Below, one piece after another: positions 17,482-29,249 of a stretch of 64,000 nt of DNA (position 1 is the stretch's first letter; every line of letters starts with the position of its first letter). A model generated the notes under the pieces. That model ran no database searches and had not been told where the DNA came from. It was given only the letters and a program-made list of their open reading frames with translations. Source of the stretch: Actinomycetota bacterium (GTDB taxonomy: Bacteria > Actinomycetota > Actinomycetes > S36-B12); contig JAUXVJ010000016.1 of assembly GCA_030684515.1 (NCBI GenBank), positions 62,001-126,000 of the forward strand, written 5' to 3'. A program made the translations under genes and the position numbers.

Positions 17482-18228
17482 TTACTCGCGCTCGGAGCCC
17501 GCAACGAGCAACTCAGGTTCTGGACTTGTCGTACGCGTGATCAGCCAGATGATCACCGCGACAACTGAGCCCACAAGTGGCGCGACGATGAACAGCCACA
17601 CCTGACTCAGAGCCTCGCCTCCCGCGAAGAGTGCCGGTCCGAAGGAGCGAGCCGGGTTGACGGAAGTGCCATCGAGTGGGATCCCCACCAAGTGCACAAG
17701 TGTGAGCGTGAGCCCGATTGCGATGCCGGCAAAGCCAGGAGCCGCAACCCGTTCCGTGACCAGCAAGATCACGAGTACGAAGGCCGCGGTCAAGATGACC
17801 TCAAGTAGAAATGCTCCACCCATGTCGATGTTGCCGTTGTCGTAGCTGTTGGTGCCAAGGCCACCCGTGTAGTCGGTGACTCCAAAGGATGAGACGAACA
17901 GTTTCAGGACTGCGCCAGCAGCGATGGCTCCGGCGAACTGAGCGACCCAGTAGGCCATTGCCTCACCGGCGGCCATCCGTCGACCCAAGAGCATGCCCAA
18001 GGTGACCGCAGGGTTGACATGCGCTCCCGAGACTGGCCCGAAGGCGTAGGCAATGCCGAGCAGCACAAGGCCGAATGCCAGCGCGACACCGACAACGCCG
18101 TTGCCGGGACCGCCAACGCCGATGCCGACTTTTGCCGAGATGCCAAAGACCGCAGCACCCACAGCAAGGAAGACCAAGAGGAAGGTGCCCACTGCTTCGG
18201 CAATGAGTTTTCTGGTCATGAGATTCAT
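17482..18228 (-). CDS. Aquaporin (MIP family, AqpZ-like)
   Basis: 248 aa, six helices and two half-helices. Both NPA boxes are intact: SGAHVNPAVT and GTSVNPARS, the latter followed by the pore Arg and FGPALF. These residues and the absence of the extra Asp of aquaglyceroporins point to a water channel. ATG 18228 has AAGGAG 6 nt upstream. It lies on the minus strand between lysA and hom, where many actinobacteria have no gene, so it is probably an insertion into the conserved block, with normal base composition. Confidence 0.92.
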   Translation of the reverse strand: MNLMTRKLIAEAVGTFLLVFLAVGAAVFGISAKVGIGVGGPGNGVVGVALAFGLVLLGIAYAFGPVSGAHVNPAVTLGMLLGRRMAAGEAMAYWVAQFAGAIAAGAVLKLFVSSFGVTDYTGGLGTNSYDNGNIDMGGAFLLEVILTAAFVLVILLVTERVAAPGFAGIAIGLTLTLVHLVGIPLDGTSVNPARSFGPALFAGGEALSQVWLFIVAPLVGSVVAVIIWLITRTTSPEPELLVAGSERE

Positions 18229-18415
18229 ACAGACTCCTTGTCAGAATGAACGTGGTGGGCTCAGGTTAGGAGTTCCGAACAGGAGACTGTGGGATGCGCG
18301 CAGGGCACTGATGTCCCCAATTGGTGGGATCGCGCGCCTGGCATTGTGCCAATGCGAGGCCTCGGCACCAGACCTGACAGGCTAGGGGGTCACAACCGCC
18401 TCACCAGGAGTACTC

Positions 18416-19720
18416 ATGTCACCGGCTGAACCCGCGCGCCCCGTCACGGTGGCATTGCTCGGCGGCGGCACCGTCGGAGCCCAAGTTGCCCGTCTGCTCA
18501 CCGACCGGGATACCGATCTGCATATCCGCATGGGCACCTCCTTGAAATTGACCAAGGTCGCCGTCCGCGATTTGTCCAAGAAGCGCGAAATTCCGGCTGC
18601 TTTCCTGTCCGATGACGCAATGGCGGTGGCCACGTCTGGTGCCGACATCGTCGTTGAGTTGATGGGCGGCATCGAGCCAGCCAAGTCACTCATCTTGGCT
18701 GCGATCAAGTCCGGCTCGAGCATCGTGACGGCAAACAAAGCGCTGCTGGCTTCCGATGGTGCCTCGCTCTACGCGGCTGCTGAAGCCGAAGGCGTTGACA
18801 TCTTCTTTGAAGCATCAGTTGCCGGAGCGATCCCGATCGTGCGCCTGCTGCAAGAGTCGCTTTCGGGCGATCACGTCACCAAGATCATGGGAATCGTCAA
18901 CGGCACGACGAATTACATCCTGACTCGCATGGATGAGGACGATGCATCATTCGAAGACGCACTCGCTGAGGCACAAGCCCTTGGATACGCAGAAGCAGAT
19001 CCGACAGCCGATGTTGAAGGCCACGACGCCGCATCGAAGGCTGCAATCCTCGCTGAGCTTGCCTTCCACACCCATGTCACGCGAGAAGACGTGCATTGCG
19101 AGGGCATCACGCACATCTCCACCACTGACATCCGTGCGGCCAAGAGCTTGGGATGTGTCATCAAGTTGTTGGCTGTTGCTGAGCGAGTCGATGATGATCG
19201 CGGTGTCATCGTGCGTGTGCATCCGACAATGGTCCCTCGTGAACATCCGCTCGCCAGTGTGCGCGAAGCGTTCAATGCAGTGTTCATCGAGGCTGAGGCT
19301 GCAGGTGAGCTGATGTTCTACGGCCGAGGAGCCGGGGGAGCCCCAACCGCATCGGCAGTTCTTGGCGACGTTGTGGTTGCGGCGCGCAATCGACTCACTG
19401 GCTCAACTGGCTGGGGCGAGAGCGCTGATGTGCAATTGCCCGTGCTTCCGATCAGTGAGGCGTTGACGTGCTACTACGTCAACCTGGTCGTGGCTGACCA
19501 ACCCGGGGCGCTTGCGAGCATTGCCAAGGCCTTTGCCGACAGCGGTGTCAGCATTCAGGTGGTGCGCCAGGACGGTCATGGTGACGGAGCTGGTTTGATC
19601 GTGCGCACGCATCGCTCAAGTGATGGCGCCTTGCAGGACACTGTTGATCGGCTGCGCAAACTCTCCATGGTCACGGCCGTGGTCGGCGTGATGCGCGTCG
19701 AGGGCGAGGCGGGGGCATAG
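18416..19720 (+). CDS. hom: Homoserine dehydrogenase
   Basis: 434 aa. Reduces aspartate semialdehyde to homoserine. N-terminal dinucleotide-binding loop [11 protein letters not shown], the catalytic region [24 protein letters not shown], and [19 protein letters not shown]. Residues about 352-430 form an ACT domain ([19 protein letters not shown]), the usual site of threonine feedback inhibition. AGGAG lies 6 nt before ATG 18416. It is the first gene of a tight hom-thrC-thrB unit (gap 2 nt, then a 1-nt overlap). Confidence 0.97.
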   Translation: MSPAEPARPVTVALLGGGTVGAQVARLLTDRDTDLHIRMGTSLKLTKVAVRDLSKKREIPAAFLSDDAMAVATSGADIVVELMGGIEPAKSLILAAIKSGSSIVTANKALLASDGASLYAAAEAEGVDIFFEASVAGAIPIVRLLQESLSGDHVTKIMGIVNGTTNYILTRMDEDDASFEDALAEAQALGYAEADPTADVEGHDAASKAAILAELAFHTHVTREDVHCEGITHISTTDIRAAKSLGCVIKLLAVAERVDDDRGVIVRVHPTMVPREHPLASVREAFNAVFIEAEAAGELMFYGRGAGGAPTASAVLGDVVVAARNRLTGSTGWGESADVQLPVLPISEALTCYYVNLVVADQPGALASIAKAFADSGVSIQVVRQDGHGDGAGLIVRTHRSSDGALQDTVDRLRKLSMVTAVVGVMRVEGEAGA

Positions 19721-19722
19721 CC

Positions 19723-20784
19723 GTGGCACATCAATGGCGAGGACTCATCGAGGAATATCGCGACCGATTGCCGGTCACGGCGAACACCCCAGTCATCACT
19801 TTGCGCGAGGGCGGCACCCCACTAGTGCAGGCGGGCGTATTGAGCGAGCTTCTGGGCTGCGATGTCTGGTTGAAGTACGAGGGAGCCAATCCCACTGGAT
19901 CGTTCAAGGACCGCGGCATGACCGTGGCGATCTCCAAGGCTGCAGAAGAGGGCGCCAAAGCGGTCATCTGCGCTTCCACGGGCAACACGAGTGCCAGTGC
20001 GACCGCGTATGCGGTGAAAGCCGGCATGGCCTGTGCTGTGCTGGTGCCCGAAGGCAAGATTGCCATGGGCAAGCTCGCACAGGCGATCGTGCACGGTGCG
20101 ACCCTGCTGCAAGTCGAGGGCAACTTCGATGACTGCCTGACTCTGGCGCGTTCGCTTTCGGACAACTACCCGGTGGCGCTCGTCAACAGCGTCAACCCGG
20201 CGCGCATTGAGGGTCAGAAGACCGCTGCATTTGAAATTGTCGATCTGCTTGAGCGTGCTCCTGACATCCACTGCCTGCCGGTGGGCAACGCGGGCAACAT
20301 CACGGCATATTGGAAGGGCTACTGCGAGTACGCGAAGGACGGCATCGCCTCGGCCACCCCTCGCATGTGGGGATTCCAGGCCGCCGGGGCCGCTCCACTT
20401 GTTCTGGGCATGCCCATCTTGCATCCTGAAACGATTGCCACGGCTATTCGCATCGGCAACCCGGCTTCGTGGCAGCATGCCATCGCTGCACGTGATGAGT
20501 CTGGGGGAGTCATCGACTCGGTCACTGACGAAGAAATCCTGTCGGCCTACCACCTGCTCGCAAGCAAGGAAGGCTTGTTCTGTGAGCCAGCCAGTGCGGC
20601 CAGTGTCGCCGGTCTGATCAAGATGCACGCCGCGGGCTTGCTCGATGCAGGGCAATTGATCGTCTGCACCCTCACTGGCAATGGGCTGAAGGATCCGCAT
20701 TGGGCTATGCAAGGCGCAAAGGATCCCGTCGTGGTGCCAGCAAATGCCCAGGCTGCTGCGCAGGCGCTGGGCTTGGTTGACTGA
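19723..20784 (+). CDS. thrC: Threonine synthase
   Basis: 353 aa PLP enzyme that converts phosphohomoserine to threonine. The PLP lysine is in [12 protein letters not shown], the phosphate-binding loop is STGNTSASA, and the C-terminal phosphate contact is [11 protein letters not shown]. The size fits the short actinobacterial class. The GTG start lies 2 nt after the hom stop, so translation is probably coupled. Confidence 0.97.
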   Translation: MAHQWRGLIEEYRDRLPVTANTPVITLREGGTPLVQAGVLSELLGCDVWLKYEGANPTGSFKDRGMTVAISKAAEEGAKAVICASTGNTSASATAYAVKAGMACAVLVPEGKIAMGKLAQAIVHGATLLQVEGNFDDCLTLARSLSDNYPVALVNSVNPARIEGQKTAAFEIVDLLERAPDIHCLPVGNAGNITAYWKGYCEYAKDGIASATPRMWGFQAAGAAPLVLGMPILHPETIATAIRIGNPASWQHAIAARDESGGVIDSVTDEEILSAYHLLASKEGLFCEPASAASVAGLIKMHAAGLLDAGQLIVCTLTGNGLKDPHWAMQGAKDPVVVPANAQAAAQALGLVD

Positions 20785-21701
20785 TGAGTGCCTGGCGAAG
20801 TGGTCCGGTTCGGGTCCGAGTCCCAGCGACCTCGGCCAATCTTGGGCCGGGCTTTGACAGCCTTGGACTTGCTCTGGGTCTGTATGACTCCCTGACAGCA
20901 ATGGTCTCTGAGGACAAGGGCGTCCTCATCGAGGTCGAAGGAGAAGGCCTGGGCGAGGTCGCCTTGGACTCCTCGCACCTGGTCGCACGGGCGATGGCAC
21001 TGGGATTTGCCGCCATGGATGCCCGCCCCACCGGATTTGTTCTGCGCTGCACCAATGTCATCCCGCATGGCCGCGGCCTGGGATCTTCGGCTGCAGCCAT
21101 CATCGGTGGCTTGGTGATGGCTCGGGGACTGCACTCCGCAGGGGAGTCGTTGCTGACCGATCACGACCTCTTGCAACTGGCGCTGGAACTTGAACCCCAC
21201 CCGGACAATCTGGCGGCCGCACTGTTCGGCGGGTTCACTACTGCCTGGATGAGCGACGGCATTGCTCAGTTTGTTCGTCGAGACGCACACCCGAGCATCC
21301 AGCCGATCATCGCTGTCCCTGACTTCAAAGTTCCGACGTCCGAAGCGAGAAGTGCTTTGCCTGCAATGGTTTCTCGCGTCGATGCCTCATTCAATATTGC
21401 CCGCGCCGCCTTGTTTGTTCAGGCGATCACCACCGATCCACGTCTGTTGCTGGAAGCCACTGCGGATCGACTTCATCAGGAGTCCCGGCGTTCGATGTAT
21501 GAGCCCTCCATGGACTTGATCGACCGGCTGCGCGCTGATGGCCTGGCCGCGGTCATCTCGGGCGCCGGACCGACGGTGCTGGTACTTGCAAGCGCAGACC
21601 AGCTCGATGCAGTGCGGCTTGCCGCAGGCGACAATTGGCGAGTGGATCGGCAGCCGGTCGCAGCACTCGGCGCGCATGTGGACCCAGCGAAGCAAGCCTG
21701 A
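20784..21701 (+). CDS. thrB: Homoserine kinase
   Basis: 305 aa GHMP kinase that phosphorylates homoserine. The N-terminal PATSANLGPGFDSLGLALG and the ATP loop PHGRGLGSSAAAIIGG are intact, as is the C-terminal AVISGAGPTVLVL. The ATG overlaps the thrC stop (TGATGA). The rho promoter follows within 20 bp of its stop. Confidence 0.97.
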   Translation: MSAWRSGPVRVRVPATSANLGPGFDSLGLALGLYDSLTAMVSEDKGVLIEVEGEGLGEVALDSSHLVARAMALGFAAMDARPTGFVLRCTNVIPHGRGLGSSAAAIIGGLVMARGLHSAGESLLTDHDLLQLALELEPHPDNLAAALFGGFTTAWMSDGIAQFVRRDAHPSIQPIIAVPDFKVPTSEARSALPAMVSRVDASFNIARAALFVQAITTDPRLLLEATADRLHQESRRSMYEPSMDLIDRLRADGLAAVISGAGPTVLVLASADQLDAVRLAAGDNWRVDRQPVAALGAHVDPAKQA

Positions 21702-21710
21702 GGCGCATGA

Positions 21711-21855
21711 GTGCTACACTCGGATTCAACTCCAGCGTCGCAGAAGTCAGCTGACGTTTTCCCCGCACAGCGCAACGCTTCTTACCTGTGAATCCGGACA
21801 ACTACCTGTACGGGTCATAACTGGGGTTTCTTACGAGTCAAAGGAATTTCAATTC
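21711..21855 (+). promoter_or_regulatory. rho promoter and structured 5' leader
   Basis: An extended -10 (TGCTACACT, hexamer 21715-21720) lies just after thrB. The predicted leader is about 130 nt. It contains CGGATTCA (21721-21728) and its exact complement TGAATCCG (21789-21796), which would close a 60-nt domain. AAAGGAA just before GTG 21856 is the ribosome site. A leader of this kind is a candidate for Rho autoregulation, as known for rho in other bacteria; inferred here. Confidence 0.5.
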
Positions 21856-23610
<1,755 letters not shown>

Positions 23611-23658
23611 CCCTAGAGCCCGGCGTTCGGCAATTTCCTGAACAGCGGAGCCAATGGC

Positions 23659-23664
23659 ATAATT
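23659..23664 (+). promoter_or_regulatory. Candidate rpmE promoter
   Basis: CATAAT, five of six matches to the -10 consensus, with TTCCTG at 23635-23640, 18 bp upstream. It gives a leader of about 60 nt ending in AAGGAGA before rpmE. Confidence 0.45.
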
Positions 23665-23729
23665 TCATCGACCCGGTTCACGGCCCCGCCATCGTGGGTG
23701 CCGACCCGGGACATCACAAGGAGAGCTCC

Positions 23730-23948
23730 ATGAAGCCTGACGTTCACCCCGAGTACGTCGTCACGACCGTGACCTGCACCTGCGGCGAGACCTTCGTCAC
23801 CCGCAGTACGGCCAAGAGCGGCCAGATTCACGCAGACGTCTGCTCGCAGTGCCATCCCTTCTACACCGGAAAGCAGAAGATCCTCGACACTGGCGGCCGA
23901 GTGGCTCGCTTCGAGAAGCGCTTCGGCAAGAAGGACGAGAGCAACTAG
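23730..23948 (+). CDS. rpmE: Ribosomal protein bL31, zinc-binding form
   Basis: 72 aa large-subunit protein. Starts [10 protein letters not shown] with AAGGAGA 6-7 nt upstream. The zinc cysteines are present (CTCGETF and [13 protein letters not shown]), so this is the C+ paralogue rather than the Cys-free, Zur-controlled one. It ends in [12 protein letters not shown], as usual. Located between rho and prfA as in other actinobacteria. Confidence 0.97.
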   Translation: MKPDVHPEYVVTTVTCTCGETFVTRSTAKSGQIHADVCSQCHPFYTGKQKILDTGGRVARFEKRFGKKDESN

Positions 23949-23951
23949 TTT

Positions 23952-24025
23952 TCGACCCCGGGCGCCGGCCTGGGGTCGACCGCGTGTCTCCCCCGTCGCG
24001 CGGTCGACCCCAGACCGGCGCCCGG
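23952..24025 (+). terminator. Large composite hairpin between rpmE and prfA
   Basis: Left arm 23958-23984 and right arm 23999-24025 pair over 27 positions with a single mismatch, loop 14 nt. A shorter alternative pairs TCGACCCC (23952-23959) with GGGGTCGA (23972-23979), which would break the long stem. There is no U-run. It begins 4 nt after the rpmE stop and ends 31 nt before the prfA start, so it may terminate, attenuate or protect the 3' end. Confidence 0.8.
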
Positions 24026-24056
24026 ATTCATTTACCGCTACTTGGAGGACGCCGTC

Positions 24057-25133
24057 GTGTTTGAAGCCTGTGCCGAGCTCGTGAAGGAGTACGGCGAGCT
24101 CGAACTACGGCTGTCTGATCCAGCGGTCCATGGTGATCAAACCCTGGCCCGAAATCTTGGCCGGCGTTTTGCCGAGCTCGGACCCGTCGTTGCTGCATAT
24201 CGAGACTGGTCTGCCCTGCATGATGATGTCGTGGCTGCCACAGAACTGGCAGCCGATGACGAGGCCTTTGCTCTTGAACTGCCGCAATTGCTGGCAAGTG
24301 AGCAGGTGGCTGCGGAGTACCTGACCACCTTGCTGCTTCCGCGGGACCCGATGGATGACAAGGACGTCATCCTTGAGATCAAGTCGGGGGAGGGCGGCGA
24401 GGAATCCGCATTGTTCGCTGGAGATCTGGCCCGCATGTATCTGCGCTATGCCGAGCGTCGAGGTTGGGCCACTGAGGTCATCGAAGCCGTCGAGTCAGAT
24501 CTTGGTGGTTACAAGGATGTTGCCATCGCAGTAAAGACCCGCGGCATTCCCCAGCCGGGTGAGGCGCCTTTTGCCCGTCTGAAGTTCGAAGGTGGCGTTC
24601 ACCGCGTGCAGCGGGTTCCGGCAACAGAGTCTCAGGGACGCATCCATACCTCGGCCGCGGGAGTGCTCGTGCTGCCTGAAGCTGAAGATGTGGAAGTTGA
24701 GATTGACGCGAGTGATCTGCGCATCGATGTGTATCGCTCCTCAGGCCCGGGTGGGCAGAGCGTCAACACGACCGACAGCGCCGTGCGCATTACCCACCTT
24801 CCGACGGGGGTTGTGGTCTCCTGTCAGAACGAGAAGAGTCAGCTGCAGAACAAGGAGTCGGCTATGCGCATTCTGCGAGCACGCCTGCTGGCTGCCGCGG
24901 AAGAGGCTGCTGCCAAGGATGCATCCGACGTTCGTCGTTCACAGGTCCGCACCGTTGATCGCAGTGAGCGCATCCGCACCTATAACTACCCCGAGAATCG
25001 ATTGAACGACCACCGCGTCGGATTCAAGTCTCACAACCTGGATCAGATTCTTGACGGAGATATCGACGCCGTGATTCAGGCCTGCATCGACGCCGACAAT
25101 GCAGCGAAGTTGGCAATAGGCGGCGGCAAGTGA
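24057..25133 (+). CDS. prfA: Peptide chain release factor 1
   Basis: 358 aa. Releases peptides at UAA and UAG. The codon-recognition PxT motif is present as [13 protein letters not shown], and the GGQ loop is [21 protein letters not shown] 24057 is chosen because GGAGGA lies 7 nt upstream; an in-frame TTG at 24042 is inside that ribosome site. It overlaps prmC by 4 nt, coupling RF1 with the enzyme that methylates its GGQ glutamine. Confidence 0.96.
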   Translation: MFEACAELVKEYGELELRLSDPAVHGDQTLARNLGRRFAELGPVVAAYRDWSALHDDVVAATELAADDEAFALELPQLLASEQVAAEYLTTLLLPRDPMDDKDVILEIKSGEGGEESALFAGDLARMYLRYAERRGWATEVIEAVESDLGGYKDVAIAVKTRGIPQPGEAPFARLKFEGGVHRVQRVPATESQGRIHTSAAGVLVLPEAEDVEVEIDASDLRIDVYRSSGPGGQSVNTTDSAVRITHLPTGVVVSCQNEKSQLQNKESAMRILRARLLAAAEEAAAKDASDVRRSQVRTVDRSERIRTYNYPENRLNDHRVGFKSHNLDQILDGDIDAVIQACIDADNAAKLAIGGGK

Positions 25134-26116
25134 GTTTCGACTCGGTTCACACAACCGGGGGTCGCGAGTCAATTCGCGACGTGCTCTTTGACGCAGAACG
25201 ACGGCTCACCGCCGCTGGAGTTCCATCACCCTCAGTCGACGCTGGGCAGATTGTCGCCTTCGCCTTGGGTATTCAGCGCAATCGCCTGATCCTGCAGGAC
25301 TCAGTGGATTCTGACCAGCGGGTGCAGATCGAGAAGCTGATGACTCAGCGACTGTCTCGGGTGCCTTTGCAGCACCTGCTCGGCTCAACGGGGTTTCGTC
25401 GCATCGAAGTCGCGGTAGGTCCTGGCGTGTTCATTCCGCGGCCCGAAACAGAGCTCGTGACCGAAGCTGCGATTCGTGAATTGCAGAGCCAACCCATCGG
25501 CTCGCGCATAGCGGTCGACCTTTGCAGCGGCAGCGGGGCTATCGCGATCTCACTTGGCATGGAAGTCGACAATTCGCGGGTGCATGCAGTTGAACTCTCC
25601 AGTGATGCTCTGGTGTGGACTCGGCGCAATGTGGACGCCTATGTCGATGCCCTCGCAGCCAACGGCTCAAGGGTTGAGGTCATTCAAGATGACGCAGCGA
25701 CCGTGGCCGATCGCGAACGACCGCTTGCTCGACTGCTCGGGCAGGTTGCAGTAGTCGTCAGCAATCCTCCATATATCCCCGACTCCATGATTCCGCGTGA
25801 GATTGAAGTGCGAGATCACGAGCCGAAGATTGCGCTCTACGGCGGCGAAGATGGTTTGAACGTCGTTCGAGATGTGCTGAAGACCGCAGCAATGCTCTTG
25901 TCACCTGGCGGACTGCTGGTGATCGAGCATGCCGACGTGCAGGGAGCTGACGCGGGTCTGCGAGGAGTGCCCGGTGTGGCAAAGGCAATGGCTGCTGACT
26001 ATGAAGTGGCTGCAATCACGGGGCTCGCATTGGGAACTCCGGTGTGGACTGACGTTTCAGATCGCATCGATCTCAATGGGCTGCCCAGATTCACGATTGC
26101 TCGACGAGCCAAGTAG
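25130..26116 (+). CDS. prmC: Release-factor glutamine methyltransferase (PrmC/HemK)
   Basis: 328 aa SAM-dependent enzyme that methylates the GGQ Gln of RF1 and RF2. N-terminal helical domain (1-90), then RPETELVTE, the SAM site [16 protein letters not shown] and the catalytic NPPYIPDS. The GTG start overlaps the prfA stop (GTGA). Confidence 0.96.
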   Translation: MSFDSVHTTGGRESIRDVLFDAERRLTAAGVPSPSVDAGQIVAFALGIQRNRLILQDSVDSDQRVQIEKLMTQRLSRVPLQHLLGSTGFRRIEVAVGPGVFIPRPETELVTEAAIRELQSQPIGSRIAVDLCSGSGAIAISLGMEVDNSRVHAVELSSDALVWTRRNVDAYVDALAANGSRVEVIQDDAATVADRERPLARLLGQVAVVVSNPPYIPDSMIPREIEVRDHEPKIALYGGEDGLNVVRDVLKTAAMLLSPGGLLVIEHADVQGADAGLRGVPGVAKAMAADYEVAAITGLALGTPVWTDVSDRIDLNGLPRFTIARRAK

Positions 26117-26118
26117 CC

Positions 26119-26766
26119 ATGCTCATCCTTGCCAGCGCCACGGGACCAGATCGCGTGCGAGCAATCAATGCAGCGGTCAGCGCGGTGAAGCGTGGGGATC
26201 TTGTACTGCTTCCCACGGAGTCGGCTTACGCGCTGGTGACGGATCCCTTTTCGTCTCGAGGTGTTGCAGCCTTGCGCGCAGCCAAGGGGCAGTCCCATGA
26301 TTCGCCGCTGTCCTTGATGGTCCCAAGCGCGGCGACTGTCGCGGGGATTGCCGCTGGTGTCACACCGCCGGTCAATGCACTGATGCAGGCCTTCTGGCCA
26401 GGTCCGTTGACTTTGCTGCTGAGACCGCAGCCGACCTTGGCCTGGGATCTCTCGCCGGATCTTCCAATCGCTGTCCGTATGCCCTTGCACCCAGTGATCC
26501 TGGCGGTACTTGTCAGATGTGGTCCGTTGGTCGTGACAACAGCGAATACGCCAGGTCTGCCCGCCCCGCTCAGCGTCGAAGCCGTGATGGAGCAATTGGG
26601 CGAATGTGCCGCACTTGCAGTGGATGCCGGTGAGCTCCAAGCCGCGGACTTGCCCAGCACCGTGCTCGATATGTCTGGCTTGGATCCAAAAGTGGTGCGC
26701 CAAGGCTCACTGAGCATCGTCCAGCTCCAGCAAGTCGCCCCCGGAATCCCTGCCGAACCGCACTAG
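26119..26766 (+). CDS. tsaC: L-threonylcarbamoyladenylate synthase (TsaC/Sua5 family)
   Basis: 215 aa YrdC-fold protein that makes threonylcarbamoyl-AMP for t6A37 of ANN-decoding tRNAs. Motifs: LVLLPTESAYALVTD, AAKGQSHDSPLSLMV, FWPGPLTLLLR, LPIAVRMPLHP and TTANTPG. The usual KxR triad reads KGQ here, a mild deviation. It starts 2 nt after prmC and belongs to the same unit. Family is secure; full activity is inferred. Confidence 0.9.
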   Translation: MLILASATGPDRVRAINAAVSAVKRGDLVLLPTESAYALVTDPFSSRGVAALRAAKGQSHDSPLSLMVPSAATVAGIAAGVTPPVNALMQAFWPGPLTLLLRPQPTLAWDLSPDLPIAVRMPLHPVILAVLVRCGPLVVTTANTPGLPAPLSVEAVMEQLGECAALAVDAGELQAADLPSTVLDMSGLDPKVVRQGSLSIVQLQQVAPGIPAEPH

Positions 26767-26814
26767 CGGCTGATTTGGCTGATGTTCCTGGGCAGCCTCT
26801 GGTCTGGCTTTGCG

Positions 26815-26820
26815 TAGAGT
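26815..26820 (+). promoter_or_regulatory. Candidate glyA promoter
   Basis: TAGAGT -10-like box about 27 nt before ATG 26848; GAGGAG precedes the start. No convincing -35. Confidence 0.35.
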
Positions 26821-26847
26821 GGGACTTTCATCTTCACGAGGAGTTTC

Positions 26848-28116
26848 ATGACCACCACACCCTTCTGGGGCCCAGATTTCAACGCACTCGCGGCTGAGGA
26901 TCCCGAGATCGCCCATGTGCTGTTGGCCGAGCTGGAGCGTCTGCGTGGCGGATTGCAGCTCATCGCGAGTGAGAACTTCACCTCTCCTGCAGTCTTGGCT
27001 GCGCTCGGCTCAACTCTGAGCAACAAGTATGCAGAGGGCTACCCAGGCAAGCGCTACTACGGCGGCTGCGCAGAGGTTGATGTTGCCGAGAACATCGGCA
27101 TCGCCCGTGCCAAGGAGCTGTTCGGCGCTGATCACGCGAACTTGCAGCCGCACAGTGGTGCCAGCGCAAATATCGCTGTCTATGGCGCGTTCGCCAAGCC
27201 CGGCGACACTGTGCTGGCGATGAGCCTGCCGCACGGCGGGCACCTGACTCACGGCTCAAAGGTCAATTTCTCCGGCAAGTGGTTCAACATCGTCTCCTAT
27301 GGCGTCCGTCAGGACACTGAAGTCATTGACTACGACGAGGTGCGTGCGCTGGCCATTCAGCACAAGCCCCGCATGATCATCTGCGGCGCAACGGCCTACC
27401 CGCGCCTCATCGACTTCGAAGCGTTCCGATCCATAGCTGACGAGGTTGGCGCGATCCTCATGGTCGATGCGGCGCACTTCATCGGACTGGTCGCCGGCAA
27501 GGCGATTCCAAGTCCGGTGCCCTTCGCAGACGTCGTGACCTTCACCACGCACAAGGTGCTGCGCGGACCCCGCGGCGGCATGATCCTTTGCCGGGCTGAG
27601 CACGCTGCCGCGATCGACAAGGCCGTCTTCCCGATGATGCAAGGCGGCCCCTTGATGCACGCCGTCGCCGGCAAGGCAGTAGCGCTGAAAGAGGCGGCTA
27701 CACCGGAGTACGCCGCATACGCCAAGCAGGTCATCGCGAATGCTCAGGCACTTGCGGCGGGCCTGGCAGATGAAGGGATGCGTCCTGTCAGTGGTGGTAC
27801 CGACACCCATCTGGCGCTCATCGATCTTCAAGGCCTGGATGTCACGGGTGCCGATGCTGAGACGCGCTGCGACGCGGCCCGCATCACCTTGAACAAGAAC
27901 GCGATTCCCTATGACCCCCAGCCGCCAGCTGTTGCCTCCGGAATCCGAGTAGGCACACCGGCGGTCACCACTCAAGGCATGGGTGTTCCCGAGATGGAAG
28001 TCATTGCATCCGTCATCGGACAGGTAGTTCGCGATGTCGACGGGCTCAAGACTGCTGACATCGCGGCGCAGGTGTCCGAGCTGGTCGCCAAGTTCCCGGC
28101 CTACCCGCGGCCATAA
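26848..28116 (+). CDS. glyA: Serine hydroxymethyltransferase
   Basis: 422 aa PLP enzyme interconverting serine plus tetrahydrofolate with glycine plus methylene-tetrahydrofolate. Motifs: [48 protein letters not shown], and the PLP lysine in [18 protein letters not shown] lies 5 nt before ATG 26848. A glyA copy here matches the Sua5-glyA-wecA order of several aquatic and soil actinobacteria. wecA begins 1 nt after its stop. Confidence 0.97.
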   Translation: MTTTPFWGPDFNALAAEDPEIAHVLLAELERLRGGLQLIASENFTSPAVLAALGSTLSNKYAEGYPGKRYYGGCAEVDVAENIGIARAKELFGADHANLQPHSGASANIAVYGAFAKPGDTVLAMSLPHGGHLTHGSKVNFSGKWFNIVSYGVRQDTEVIDYDEVRALAIQHKPRMIICGATAYPRLIDFEAFRSIADEVGAILMVDAAHFIGLVAGKAIPSPVPFADVVTFTTHKVLRGPRGGMILCRAEHAAAIDKAVFPMMQGGPLMHAVAGKAVALKEAATPEYAAYAKQVIANAQALAAGLADEGMRPVSGGTDTHLALIDLQGLDVTGADAETRCDAARITLNKNAIPYDPQPPAVASGIRVGTPAVTTQGMGVPEMEVIASVIGQVVRDVDGLKTADIAAQVSELVAKFPAYPRP

Positions 28117-28117
28117 C

Positions 28118-29239
28118 TTGCGCGAATACCTCCTGTGCCTGCTCGCCGCCGCCGCGGTGACGTACTTGACCACCCCAGTGGTCGAGCGGATCGCAGTGCG
28201 ATTCAAGGTGATAGCTGAGGTACGGGATCGCGATGTGCACGCTGAGTCCACGCCACGGCTCGGTGGTTTGGCCATGTTCCTGGGCTTGATGACTGGCCTG
28301 CTTCTTGCCAGCAAGCTGCCCAAGATGGGTTCGGTCTTCGGTCAGGCCGACACACCATTTGCTCTGCTTTCAGCCGCGACGGTGATCGTGCTGCTGGGAA
28401 TCGTGGATGACAAATGGGGCCTGGACGCGCCAATCAAACTGGCCGGACAAGTGCTCGCAGCTGGCTTGATGGCACTTCAGGGCATTTCAGTGATCTGGCT
28501 TCCCTTTGGCGGAACCTTCGTCGTGGATCCGGTGACCAGCGTGCTGCTCACCGTGCTCATCGTGTTGGTCAGTATCAATGCCATCAATTTCGTTGATGGA
28601 CTTGACGGCCTGGCTGCTGGCATTGTCGCGGTGGCAGCTGGAGCGTTCTTTGCCTACTCATACTTGCTATCTGTCGAGCTTGGCATCGCCAGGGCAACCT
28701 TGGCCACCCTCGTCTCGGTCCTCTTGGTCGGCATGTGCGTGGGCTTCCTGCCGCACAACACCTTCCGAGCACGCATTTTCATGGGCGATACCGGTTCGAT
28801 GCTGCTGGGTCTGCTGTTGGCGGCGGCAACCATCACCCTGACCGGTCAGATCGACCCGAGCGTGGTGGCCGGACCAGCGCTGCTGCCCACTTTGCTGCCG
28901 CTGCTCATTCCCTTGGCCGTCATGGCCATCCCGCTGGTCGACCTTGTAATGGCCGTCATCCGACGCACTCGGGCCGGGCGCAACCCCTTTGCTCCGGACA
29001 AGCAGCACCTGCACCATCGACTCCTGGAGATGGGGCACTCCCAGCAGCGGGCGGTGCTGCTGATGTACGCATGGACCGGTCTGATCGCCGGAACCGCGGT
29101 GGCTGTCGCATTTGTCCCAGTTGGCTATGCCTTGGCGGGCGGCGCACTGGGTCTGGGCCTGCTGATCTGGGCGGTCAAGCGTCCAAGCGTGAGCAAAGCC
29201 ACCTCCTCGAACCAACTACGGACTGGAACTTTGCGCTAG
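28118..29239 (+). CDS. wecA: Polyprenyl-phosphate GlcNAc-1-phosphate transferase (WecA/Rfe family)
   Basis: 373 aa, about ten membrane helices. Attaches a sugar 1-phosphate to the lipid carrier, probably the first step of linkage-unit or arabinogalactan-like polymer synthesis. Family motifs: PTPRLGGLAMFLG type (here TPRLGGLAM), the Mg site GIVDDKWG, NAINFVDGLDGLAAG, FMGDTGSM and HLHHRLLEMGHS. TTG 28118 is chosen because LREYLLCLLAAAAVTYL matches the N-terminus of homologues; it is 1 nt after the glyA stop and lacks its own ribosome site, so translation is likely coupled. Confidence 0.93.
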   Translation: MREYLLCLLAAAAVTYLTTPVVERIAVRFKVIAEVRDRDVHAESTPRLGGLAMFLGLMTGLLLASKLPKMGSVFGQADTPFALLSAATVIVLLGIVDDKWGLDAPIKLAGQVLAAGLMALQGISVIWLPFGGTFVVDPVTSVLLTVLIVLVSINAINFVDGLDGLAAGIVAVAAGAFFAYSYLLSVELGIARATLATLVSVLLVGMCVGFLPHNTFRARIFMGDTGSMLLGLLLAAATITLTGQIDPSVVAGPALLPTLLPLLIPLAVMAIPLVDLVMAVIRRTRAGRNPFAPDKQHLHHRLLEMGHSQQRAVLLMYAWTGLIAGTAVAVAFVPVGYALAGGALGLGLLIWAVKRPSVSKATSSNQLRTGTLR

Positions 29240-29242
29240 CGT
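29237..29242 (+). promoter_or_regulatory. -10 box at the head of the ATP synthase operon
   Basis: TAGCGT overlaps the wecA stop codon and lies 7 nt before GTG 29250. It would give a leaderless atpI message. Confidence 0.45.
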
Positions 29243-29249
29243 CCACTGC

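Noticed and set aside
19822-20901. Minus-strand open frame of 359 codons
   Set aside because: Mirror of thrC and the start of thrB; no recognisable motif.
21538-21855. A 106-residue N-terminal extension of Rho
   Set aside because: It would overlap thrB by 164 bp and lacks a Rho-like sequence; GTG 21856 has a good ribosome site and a matching N-terminus.
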